Below are positions 52,664 to 60,650 of a stretch of 63,862 nucleotides of DNA, piece after piece. Position numbers and translations under genes: made by a program. Source of the DNA: JAYZDF01 sp036337945 (GTDB taxonomy: Bacteria; Myxococcota; Kuafuiibacteriia; Kuafuiibacteriales; Kuafuiibacteriaceae). The stretch spans positions 1 to 63,862 of the forward strand of contig JAYZDF010000115.1 of NCBI GenBank assembly GCA_036337945.1, read 5' to 3'. Position 1 is the stretch's first letter, and the number at the start of each line of letters is the position of its first letter. The notes under the pieces are model-generated. The model worked only from the letters and a program-made list of their open reading frames with translations, was not told where the DNA came from and searched no databases.

Positions 52664-54103
52664 TCATTCCTTCGTCATGCCGGTGGCTTGGGCCAGGGCG
52701 GTGAGACAGCTTTTCGCTTTGTTTACGCATTCGGCGTATTCAGATGAGGCGACCGAGTCTTTCACTATTCCTGCACCAGCTTGAATATGCACGGCGCCAT
52801 CACGAATCAGCATAGTACGAATGGCGATGCATGTATCCATGTTACCAGTGAAATCAAAATACCCTACTGCGCCACCATAAAGTCCTCGACGATCTTTCTC
52901 GAGCGAACTGATGAGCTCCATCGCCCTGATTTTCGGCGCTCCAGAAAGAGTTCCGGCGGGAAAGCAGGCGCGGAGGACATCGTACGCTGAGAGCTCTGGT
53001 TCTACTTTGCCCAGGACGTCGGAAACAATGTGCATGACATGGGAATATTTTTCGATATGTAGAGGTCGGTCGACTTCTACGCTTCCAATTTGAGCAATGC
53101 GGCCGATGTCGTTTCTCCCAAGATCTAAGAGCATCCGGTGCTCCGCGAGCTCTTTTTCGTCGGCTAGAAGTTCTTTTGCAAAGTTTTCGTCTTCTTCCCT
53201 GTCTTTTCCGCGCGGCCTTGTTCCCGCAATTGGTCGCACGAGAACTTCGTCACCTTCCATTCTCACCAAGACTTCGGGTGAGGCACCTACGACGCAGCTG
53301 TCAGAAAATTTCAGGTAGAACATATACGGCGAGGGGTTGAGTGCTCGTAGTGCTCGGTACAGTTCAAAAGGATCGACCTCTACTTTCACCGTAAAGCGTT
53401 GACTAAGCACGACCTGAAAAATTTCGCCATCCTGTATGGCCCGTTTGGCTGTAGCTACCGCGTCAGTGAATTCCTGCGGGGAAAAGTTGGAAGCTGGCTC
53501 TGGTAACTTCAGGCGCTCTTCGGGAATGAGCTCTCGAGGGGCGGGCGGCGCGTTATTCATTCGCTCTACCAAGCTGTGCAGCCTTTTTTCACACGCTCGA
53601 TAGGCCCAACGACGGTCTCCGGCCAACGGCATGTGAGTGAGCAAGATGACCTTCTGCTTGAGATGGTCGAAAATGGCGAGGTCTTCAACCAGCATGAAGA
53701 CCGCTTCGGCACTGGTATTTGATGGATTTGCGGGAAGCTGGATGTCCTCGAAATATTGAATACAGTCATATCCCAAATAACCGACCGCGCCGCCCTGAAA
53801 ACGCGGAATGCCAGCACGGGGAAGCACTTGGTATCTTTCTAGGGTTTCCTGAATGTTTTTGAGAGGATCCTGGCCCGGTGTCTGCTCAATTAGGGTTTCA
53901 ATGTCAAATCCAATGAAGGAGTATCTGCCCAGAGATTCACCGCCTTCCACACTTTCCAAGAGGAATGCGTTCGGTCGGTCCTGGCTGAGCTTGTAGAACA
54001 AGGAGATCGGTGTCTCGGTATCGGCTGATAACTCTAAAGTGAGCACAGCGTGGGTCGCCGGACCCTCATAATCCAGAATTTCGTTAATTGGCGGGATAAC
54101 CAC
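52664..54103 (-). CDS. trpE: anthranilate synthase component I
   Basis: 479 aa. The N-terminal LLES (in FLLESVEGGESLGRYSFIG) is the tryptophan feedback-inhibition site, so the enzyme should be controlled by the end product. The chorismate domain has IAGTRPRG, DLGRNDIGRI, FPAGTLSGAPKIRAME and the C-terminal QAGAGIVKDS. It makes anthranilate from chorismate with TrpG. The GTG at 54103 directly follows GAGGG. Only 95 bases separate it from the divergent aceE-type gene, too few for a classical leader-peptide attenuator and I see none. First gene of trpEGDCFBA. Confidence 0.96.
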   Translation of the reverse strand: MVIPPINEILDYEGPATHAVLTLELSADTETPISLFYKLSQDRPNAFLLESVEGGESLGRYSFIGFDIETLIEQTPGQDPLKNIQETLERYQVLPRAGIPRFQGGAVGYLGYDCIQYFEDIQLPANPSNTSAEAVFMLVEDLAIFDHLKQKVILLTHMPLAGDRRWAYRACEKRLHSLVERMNNAPPAPRELIPEERLKLPEPASNFSPQEFTDAVATAKRAIQDGEIFQVVLSQRFTVKVEVDPFELYRALRALNPSPYMFYLKFSDSCVVGASPEVLVRMEGDEVLVRPIAGTRPRGKDREEDENFAKELLADEKELAEHRMLLDLGRNDIGRIAQIGSVEVDRPLHIEKYSHVMHIVSDVLGKVEPELSAYDVLRACFPAGTLSGAPKIRAMELISSLEKDRRGLYGGAVGYFDFTGNMDTCIAIRTMLIRDGAVHIQAGAGIVKDSVASSEYAECVNKAKSCLTALAQATGMTKE

Positions 54104-54198
54104 CCCTCATATCTTGCATCGTATGACATTTTCGAAAAGCCCCATTTTAGCTTTCGATTTCAGTTCCCTACGAAGGGATTTTGAGTCAGTAAGAGCCC

Positions 54199-56934
54199 GT
54201 GAGTTTTGAAAACGAATCAAAAGTTATTTCGAGCATTGCTCGACGAGCTTTCGCCTACGCAACCAAGATGATCTATGACGCGAACCACCGTGACGATGTC
54301 ATGGTCGGTGACCCCAAAGTGGGTGGTCATCCTGCATCCTGCTCATCTTGCGTTCACATCATGTCGGCTCTTCATCTCGGTGCTCGTGAGGCGGCCGATA
54401 CCTTCGCTGTGAAACCACACGCGTCGCCGGTGGACCATTCGTTGAATTACATGCTTCGACTTATGCATGATGTCCCGATGGGAACGAAATGGCTCGATGA
54501 TGAACCTATGCGTCAGGCTATGTATCATCTCCGAAAATTTTCTCAGAATGGAGAACCCGTTTTTCAAAGCTACCATTCGGAGTGGGACCCAGATGGTTAC
54601 TACTATTATCCGTCGGGCTCGGTGGGCATTCCACCTGTTGTATCAATGTATACAGCGCTCGCATATCGGTACGCCGAAGATCATGGTTTCGATGTACCCA
54701 AGAACGCCCATTTTTGGTCACTGATTGGCGACTCTGAGTTCCGCGAAGGCTCACTCATGGAAGCTATGCCGGATGCAGCAGAACGCGAGCTGAATAACGT
54801 AACCTGGATTGTCGATTATAACAGGCAGAACCTAGATGGAACTCGAATCCCTAACCCGCGCGGTCTGCAAGGAACCGATGGCGATCGTATGGAACGAGTC
54901 GCAGTTGCAAACGGTTGGAAAGTTATTCGTGTTCAACATGGCTCTAAGCGTCAGGCTGTATTCAAGCAGAAGGGCGGACAGCTATTTAAAGAAATCCTAG
55001 AAACAGGCTTTTCCGATTACGGCTTTCAAATGTTGCTACTCTCTCGCGACGGAGCCATCGTCCGCGAACAGTTATTAGCAAAGGAAAAGAAACTCGCACC
55101 CCTGTTGAAGAAATTGTCTGACGAGGAATTGTTCGGGGTGTTTGAGAATCTCGGCGGCCATGATGTCGGTGAGCTTTTGAAAGCAATGCGAGAGTGTCGC
55201 GAAGAAACACGCGACCCGACCATGATCATTGCGTATACAATCAAGGGCTGGGGTCTGGACTGTTATGCTGCTCCGGGTAATCACTCCGCAATGACCTCTG
55301 AGGAAGAGGTAAATCAAGTATTGGCAGCCGAAGGCCTTACGCCAGACAACCCATTTGCCCGATTCGACGCTGAGAGCACCGAAGGTAAGTTCTTGGCCAA
55401 GCGCAGTGCAGAGCTTCGTTCTGGGACTGAAGCGCTTTGGGCGCTCCGCGACAAGAACTCGAAGATATTTACTGACCGGGCCGAAGAAGTGGGTGAGATG
55501 CCCGATACTTTGGGATTGAACCTCAAGTATCTTCCGCTGGTTCATACTCAATACGTTTGGGGGCAGCTTGCTGCGAAACTGATTCGTATTGGTAATCGGC
55601 AAGAGAAAGATCGTGCCGGAGAGCCACAGAAACCGCTTACAGATGCAGAAAGAAAATGGGGGCCAGCGGCTGAACTCGTACTAACGATGGCGCCTGACGT
55701 AGGGACTTCGACCAACATTAATCCTGCGATGGATGAACGGATTTACGGCGTGCAATCAGAGCCAAACTGGGAAGAAGAATTCGGCTTGGCAGAAAGAGGC
55801 AGACCAAAGCTTTCTCCCTATGAAGATGCATGGACTCGTCACATTCGCTTCGAAATTGCAGAAGCGAATTGCATGACGGCAGTAGGCTCGTTCGGCAAGA
55901 TGAGAAGCCGCTTGGGTATCCCATTTTTACCCATCATGACTGTTTACGATTTCTTCATTAAAAGAGCCTATGATCAGTTGTACTACAACTTATACTGGGA
56001 TTCTGGTTTCGTCGTTGTTGGTACTCCCTCTGGTGTGACCTTGGCTCCAGAAGGGGCGCAACACTCTTGGAAGAGTGATATTCAAATGCCGAACTTGATT
56101 ACGTGGGAACCGTTCTACGCGATTGAAGTAGACTGGATATTATCTGAAACGGTCCGAAGGCATTATCTCGGAGACAATAAAGGCAGATCAGGCGTGGTTA
56201 TTCGCGCTGTCACTCGTGCTTTCAAACAGGCTGAAATGATGCAGAACCTGAGGAAAGCAAAACGCTTCGAGAACCAAAGTGACGAAGCGATCATCGAGAC
56301 CTCCAGGAAAGATGCGCTGGAAGGCGGCTATTACTTGATCGATTGGCGCGGCCACGACGGGTACGAACCCGGTGAAAATGTGGTCAACGTCTTTACTATG
56401 GGAGCAATGGGCTCTGAAGCCGTTGCCGCAGCGGAACGTCTCCACGAGCAAGGTATATTTGCGAATGTAATTGTTGTGACCTGTGCTGACCTGCTTTGCG
56501 GAACTCTGGCGCGTGATACTGGGTATCGCCATTTGCGCCAGACACTCGGTGTTACGGGCGACCTTCACCTGACATCTGGTCAAACCAATGGTGCACTCAA
56601 TAATCGTGCAGACATGATTGTGGCTGCCGGCCGCAGAGTTCCTATGGTTTGCGTCGTGGACGGTGAAGCAGGGCTACTGGACAACCTAGGAAGTATTGTC
56701 GGTGTCAAATGCGAGACGCTGGCTGTTAGAAAAGCATCTAAGTCTGGCCGCCCCGTAGATGTATATGCCTATCTGGGGATTGATGCAGATGGTGTTTATG
56801 AAGCGTGTGGTCAGGTTCTAACGGATACTGCACTGGAGAATATTCATATTTCTAAATCGCTTCTTACCGACGTAGGTGAGGGGACGTCAGCGAATCAGCA
56901 ATGGTCCGCTGAAATGTGGCCGCCACACCAATAA
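54199..56934 (+). CDS. aceE: homodimeric 2-oxoacid (pyruvate) dehydrogenase E1
   Basis: 911 aa, the length of the homodimeric E1 family. The thiamine-pyrophosphate motif is GDSEFREGS (177-185) with the Asn in DYNRQNLDG. Known members decarboxylate pyruvate and reductively acetylate the E2 lipoyl domain; a closely related branch (AKGDH/MdeB-like) takes 2-oxobutyrate or 2-oxoglutarate, and GDSE rather than GDGE could point to it. No E2 or E3 gene is adjacent. Start GTG at 54199, the only start in the 95-base space to trpE. Confidence 0.85.
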   Translation: MSFENESKVISSIARRAFAYATKMIYDANHRDDVMVGDPKVGGHPASCSSCVHIMSALHLGAREAADTFAVKPHASPVDHSLNYMLRLMHDVPMGTKWLDDEPMRQAMYHLRKFSQNGEPVFQSYHSEWDPDGYYYYPSGSVGIPPVVSMYTALAYRYAEDHGFDVPKNAHFWSLIGDSEFREGSLMEAMPDAAERELNNVTWIVDYNRQNLDGTRIPNPRGLQGTDGDRMERVAVANGWKVIRVQHGSKRQAVFKQKGGQLFKEILETGFSDYGFQMLLLSRDGAIVREQLLAKEKKLAPLLKKLSDEELFGVFENLGGHDVGELLKAMRECREETRDPTMIIAYTIKGWGLDCYAAPGNHSAMTSEEEVNQVLAAEGLTPDNPFARFDAESTEGKFLAKRSAELRSGTEALWALRDKNSKIFTDRAEEVGEMPDTLGLNLKYLPLVHTQYVWGQLAAKLIRIGNRQEKDRAGEPQKPLTDAERKWGPAAELVLTMAPDVGTSTNINPAMDERIYGVQSEPNWEEEFGLAERGRPKLSPYEDAWTRHIRFEIAEANCMTAVGSFGKMRSRLGIPFLPIMTVYDFFIKRAYDQLYYNLYWDSGFVVVGTPSGVTLAPEGAQHSWKSDIQMPNLITWEPFYAIEVDWILSETVRRHYLGDNKGRSGVVIRAVTRAFKQAEMMQNLRKAKRFENQSDEAIIETSRKDALEGGYYLIDWRGHDGYEPGENVVNVFTMGAMGSEAVAAAERLHEQGIFANVIVVTCADLLCGTLARDTGYRHLRQTLGVTGDLHLTSGQTNGALNNRADMIVAAGRRVPMVCVVDGEAGLLDNLGSIVGVKCETLAVRKASKSGRPVDVYAYLGIDADGVYEACGQVLTDTALENIHISKSLLTDVGEGTSANQQWSAEMWPPHQ

Positions 56935-56953
56935 AGCATAGGCGAGGTCAGCG

Positions 56954-57694
56954 CTGAATCTAATCCTCTTGTTCGATTCCGATACCATCGGACCAGATGC
57001 TTTTCGTTTGAGAGGCGCGCGACATACTCACGTCTCTAAAGTGCTGAAGCCGCAGGCGGGAGATGAACTCCAGGTAGGACTCGTCAATGGTCCTCACGGA
57101 ATAGCCACGATCGTCCACACCACAGAGGAGTATACTGATCTGTCAGTCACGTTCCATCCTGACGGAAGAGCGCTTAAACCGAATATAAGTCTGATTCTTG
57201 CTGCACCTCGCCCAAAGGTCTTTCGACGAATACTACCAGAGCTGGCTGCTTTCGGACTTCGAGAGTTGGTTGTGTTGAGAAGCTGGCGAGTCGAGCGTGC
57301 ATATCTTAAATCAGATTCTTTTTTACGCGAAAACTGTCTGCCTTTGTTTCATCGAGGGATGTCGCAGGGGAAAGTCACTCACGAGCCGACTTATCGGTTT
57401 GAATCTCGCTTTACGGAGTTCACTGAAGGCCATTTAGGTTCAATGCTCAAAAACTCGAAAGGTTACGTCGCGCACCCGGTGGGTAGCCAAACACTCGCCT
57501 CCGAGAAAACTCTTTCAAAGACGGAGCATGTTGTTCTTGCTGTGGGACCAGAAGGCGGATGGATTGAGCCAGAATTTCAGAGCTTTATCGCAGCTGGGAT
57601 GAAACCAATATCACTCGGGTCAAGGATTCTAAAGGTTGAGACGGCTTGTGCCGCTTTACTCGGCCAAATAGAGTTACTTCGCTCTCTTACTTAG
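56954..57694 (+). CDS. rsmE: 16S rRNA m3U1498 methyltransferase, probable CTG start
   Basis: 246 aa if translation starts at CTG 56954; the first ATG/GTG/TTG is a TTG at 56969, which would remove NLILL, the segment that opens RsmE proteins (MNLxLxx). GAGG at 56944-56947 is 6 bases before the CTG, the normal spacing, while nothing fits the TTG. RsmE methylates U1498 of 16S rRNA. SPOUT-fold markers: VGPEGGWIEPEF and LGSRILKVETACAALL (the knot), plus RGMSQ-type segment GMSQGKVTHEPT. It follows aceE by 19 bases. Confidence 0.9.
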   Translation: MNLILLFDSDTIGPDAFRLRGARHTHVSKVLKPQAGDELQVGLVNGPHGIATIVHTTEEYTDLSVTFHPDGRALKPNISLILAAPRPKVFRRILPELAAFGLRELVVLRSWRVERAYLKSDSFLRENCLPLFHRGMSQGKVTHEPTYRFESRFTEFTEGHLGSMLKNSKGYVAHPVGSQTLASEKTLSKTEHVVLAVGPEGGWIEPEFQSFIAAGMKPISLGSRILKVETACAALLGQIELLRSLT

Positions 57695-57912
57695 ACGAAA
57701 GCCTCTTCGTAGCGGATACAGTAATTATCGCCGTTACTGAATAGTTGAACCGACTTTGCTTCGCCGTTGATTACAACAGTCTGGGTAGAACTGGACCAGT
57801 TGTCTAAACTGTCCACGGTTTCAATGTCGGCACTTCCTGAAACTGGATCTATGACGGCGACCCATTGCTCGTCATTCTTGAAGACTTCTATAACGGGTAC
57901 AGGTCGGTTCAC
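57691..57912 (-). CDS. small hypothetical protein next to the nucleotidyltransferase
   Basis: 73 aa. ATG at 57912 overlaps the stop of the nucleotidyltransferase gene (ATGA), so the two are translationally coupled. Its stop overlaps the 3' end of rsmE by 4 bases on the other strand. The protein is acidic and beta-rich (VIEVFKNDEQWVAVIDPVSGS, VVINGEAKSVQLFSNGDNYCIRYEE), possibly a small SH3-like or beta-barrel domain. No family recognised. The coupling suggests a partner or immunity-like function for the nucleotidyltransferase, which is speculation. Confidence 0.55.
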   Translation of the reverse strand: MNRPVPVIEVFKNDEQWVAVIDPVSGSADIETVDSLDNWSSSTQTVVINGEAKSVQLFSNGDNYCIRYEEAFV

Positions 57913-59420
57913 TTTGTCTCCGAGGATTTGTTGAGGTTCTTGAAGCGTTTTTGGATTCGTTTGGTTACCTCGGGTTTGAGTTTCAAGACGCGTTTAGTGA
58001 ACAAGCGCTCGCATCCGTCCGCTTTCATTACTTCTCCCAGTTGCTGGAAGAATGCGTCGATTTCGTCGGTTGACCTTGCGTCTTTGGGTGCGATTCTGGC
58101 CAGGTTGGACACTACTTTCCAAGTGGGCCCCCAAAGCGTCTCTTTGGCGTGCGAACGGATTTTTCGGAGGTTGTCTTGGTCCGTCGTATAACCACGCATC
58201 CGGAACTTGAAATACCTCAGAGACAAACTGTCATCTTTCGAAATGTCACCTGCTCGAGCGATACGAAGAAGTTTGTCTTGTGCATCTGCGATTCCTACGC
58301 CGCCAGGATCAACGATGACCTTGTTATAGGGATCATAGTAAATCGAGTTACATTTAAAGTCGCGGCCCTTAGAGTCTGCTTCTAAGTTCCCACCGAAGGT
58401 AAATGGAAAAGCTTTTTCACCGGTGTCGGGATTCTCAACTTGTTCGTCGAACATTCCAGCTGCTCTCATTGACACGATGTCTAAGCCTTCTGGATTCTCC
58501 AGGCCTGCTTTGGGACCTCCCACTAAGACTGCACCGAATTGTTCTACCATTGGAGGTGACCAAACTGCGCCGTCTTCGTACTCTGGTGCGATTTGCTCGC
58601 AAGTCTTCCGGATAACCGGAGGAGGTGCATCAGTAACTAGGTCTACGTCCTTCAGCTGCTCGACTATTTTTGAAACTGGTGTTTGTGGATTTTGATTGAG
58701 GACGTAGATTGCGTCTCTAATCGCACCGCCACAGAGGAAAACAGAGTATCCTTGATTGTGAAGTGAATCGATATACTCTCGGGCTCGGTGCTCTGCAGTT
58801 ACCTTAATGTCGAGTGCTTGTTCTAACGCAACAGCAAGTTTCGTGGGTGGGTTCTTGACAGACTCAGCGCAGAGACCAGCATAGGGCGACTCGACGCTTC
58901 GCTTTTTGCCTTGAATTCGGATCTGGTCCCAATCACTGATTCTGCGTTGCCCTTTTTTTCCAACGACGACAGCACGTCCTTTGTAATCAAATCCTTCAAT
59001 TTTCCCCGAAACGATTGCGCCGTTGATTCTTGCAGTCACTTTTTGACCAACGGCAAGTTGCTTTGTCGGACAGTTTGCAGACGAGTCAAGGCCTGGTGTC
59101 TTGAGAGTATCAATCGAAACCTGTGACCATGCTTGTCGTCCATTTTGCTCGGGCTTTGCAGCGAGGATTCGCGTAGACACGAGTGATGATGCTTTTGGAG
59201 TTCCCGAGGTCACCACGTTCTTTGGTGCGTTTCGGTGAAGTCCGAGGTCCGAATTTTCATTCGTTTGTTGGATAGTAGCACTCTGTGTGGATTTCGTTTT
59301 GTCTCGATTGAGTTTTCCTGCCCGAACCGGTGCCGCATCGCTGATTTTCGTAGACTCGTGTTTTTGCCGGCCCTGCGGTGAGTAGTATTTGACGCGCGGA
59401 CCGAACTGGCGAATGGGCAT
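57909..59420 (-). CDS. CCA/poly(A)-polymerase-like nucleotidyltransferase with disordered N terminus
   Basis: 503 aa from ATG 59420 (an upstream frame to 59486 adds residues without support). Residues 1-115 are polar and probably disordered. An SH3/Tudor-like stretch is at about 122-170 (VGQKVTARINGAIVSGKIEGFDYKGRAV). The nucleotidyltransferase head has LCGGAIRD (229-236), the metal-binding DVDLVTD (258-264) and RDFKCNSIYYD (353-363), all at the CCA-enzyme/poly(A)-polymerase positions, but with about 90 residues between the last two, longer than usual. The C-terminal tRNA-binding part is short. It is therefore a nucleotidyltransferase of uncertain substrate, not an ordinary Cca or PcnB. Confidence 0.7.
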   Translation of the reverse strand: MPIRQFGPRVKYYSPQGRQKHESTKISDAAPVRAGKLNRDKTKSTQSATIQQTNENSDLGLHRNAPKNVVTSGTPKASSLVSTRILAAKPEQNGRQAWSQVSIDTLKTPGLDSSANCPTKQLAVGQKVTARINGAIVSGKIEGFDYKGRAVVVGKKGQRRISDWDQIRIQGKKRSVESPYAGLCAESVKNPPTKLAVALEQALDIKVTAEHRAREYIDSLHNQGYSVFLCGGAIRDAIYVLNQNPQTPVSKIVEQLKDVDLVTDAPPPVIRKTCEQIAPEYEDGAVWSPPMVEQFGAVLVGGPKAGLENPEGLDIVSMRAAGMFDEQVENPDTGEKAFPFTFGGNLEADSKGRDFKCNSIYYDPYNKVIVDPGGVGIADAQDKLLRIARAGDISKDDSLSLRYFKFRMRGYTTDQDNLRKIRSHAKETLWGPTWKVVSNLARIAPKDARSTDEIDAFFQQLGEVMKADGCERLFTKRVLKLKPEVTKRIQKRFKNLNKSSETK

Positions 59421-59527
59421 ATAGCTGTATCGGTAACATTTCCGAGAGGTTGTCGAAAAAGTGCTGAAATGTGCGATAAAGAGCAAAGTCGTTTGAGGCG
59501 AAACGCTCAGTTAAATAATGCTATTGA

Positions 59528-60544
59528 TTACAGTAGTTTACCGATGGTTTCCGTCGGCTCGAGGGTGGGGGCTAAGTAAAAGGGGGTGAGTTCTGAGGAT
59601 GAAAAATGAAGGGGGAAACCATCGGGGCTAGCTGGGGCGCTGATGATGGACTCTAATTTCATCGATGCGTATTGGTCTAGACTTCGTTCAAGCGTATTCG
59701 CGTTTAGGACAAAATCAATGTCGCGGCGTTCTGCATAGTCGACCAGCCCCGGAATGCTGCTGCGCCGGGGGCAGTAGCTATCCAGACAAACCCCATTTTC
59801 GCTCACGGTATAAAGACCATGAAGAGTATGAAGGCAAATGCTGTGGTTGCCTTCGGTATGGCCGGGGGTGCGCACGAGTGCCAAGCCTTCTCCGAGCAAT
59901 AGGTCATGCTCGAAAGTCTTTATGTTTTCCTGCGGAACGTCGCGAAAAGCGTCTTCAACATACCAATGCTTTTGCAGAGGATGAGTCCGTCGCGCGGCGT
60001 TGTACTCATTAGCGGTCACGAGCAAACTTGCTTTTGAAAATAATCCATTGGGACCCAGCAATGTAGTCAGCTGCTGAACATGGAGATGATCGAACGTAAT
60101 GTAGTCAATAGTCTCTGGCTCAATTCCGGCGTTGCGGAGTTGTTCTTCAAGAGGTCGGTATTGCCGCGATAAAAGGGGTTCTGACCATTTGGGTATTTTT
60201 TGAAGAAGCTGAGCAAAGAAGGGCGCTCTGCGGGCTCCCTCAGGTGTGGATGGATTAATGATGATGCGACGTTTTTCACCTTCCAGGTCAAGGTACTCCG
60301 CGAAGATGGCCCGATTGGTTAGGAAAGCGAAGGGGAAGGGGAGTGTGCAAGCACCTTGAAAAGCGTATTTGGCTGGATATGGGAAGAGGGCGATATCAAA
60401 CGTCTGGTGACGCAAAAGCGTTCCGGAATCCCGGATGGCTCCTCTTAATTTTGGCCCAGCACGACAAATTTCACTAAGACGAGCAGAGCTGGTTGCATAC
60501 GTCCACGCTTCGTCTATGTAAGGAAGCTTTCGAAAACTCACCAT
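59528..60544 (-). CDS. metallo-beta-lactamase-fold protein with incomplete metal site
   Basis: 338 aa from ATG 60544; a TTG at 60577 would extend it. The fold is recognised by IDYITFDHLHVQQL (strand and first metal motif, His153 and His155) and RTPGHTEGNHSI (His229). The HxHxDH motif is here HLHVQQ: the Asp and third His are replaced by Gln, so the second metal should be lost. The later Asp and His are not evident either (SENGVCLDSYC has Asp). It could be an inactive or substrate-restricted relative of lactonase-type hydrolases. It is divergent from the lytic-transglycosylase gene. Confidence 0.65.
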   Translation of the reverse strand: MVSFRKLPYIDEAWTYATSSARLSEICRAGPKLRGAIRDSGTLLRHQTFDIALFPYPAKYAFQGACTLPFPFAFLTNRAIFAEYLDLEGEKRRIIINPSTPEGARRAPFFAQLLQKIPKWSEPLLSRQYRPLEEQLRNAGIEPETIDYITFDHLHVQQLTTLLGPNGLFSKASLLVTANEYNAARRTHPLQKHWYVEDAFRDVPQENIKTFEHDLLLGEGLALVRTPGHTEGNHSICLHTLHGLYTVSENGVCLDSYCPRRSSIPGLVDYAERRDIDFVLNANTLERSLDQYASMKLESIISAPASPDGFPLHFSSSELTPFYLAPTLEPTETIGKLL

Positions 60545-60650
60545 ATTTTCATATGCGACTTCTTGAGCAAGGAGCAAGCTACTTTTCGGAAGCTGAACGA
60601 AAACAGGTGTTTAGAGAATGCTTCCATTCCTATGCTATATTTTGTCTGCG

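Noticed and set aside
54104..54198. Trp leader/attenuator upstream of trpE
   Set aside because: Only 95 bases lie between divergent starts, with no leader peptide with tandem Trp codons and no alternative hairpins.
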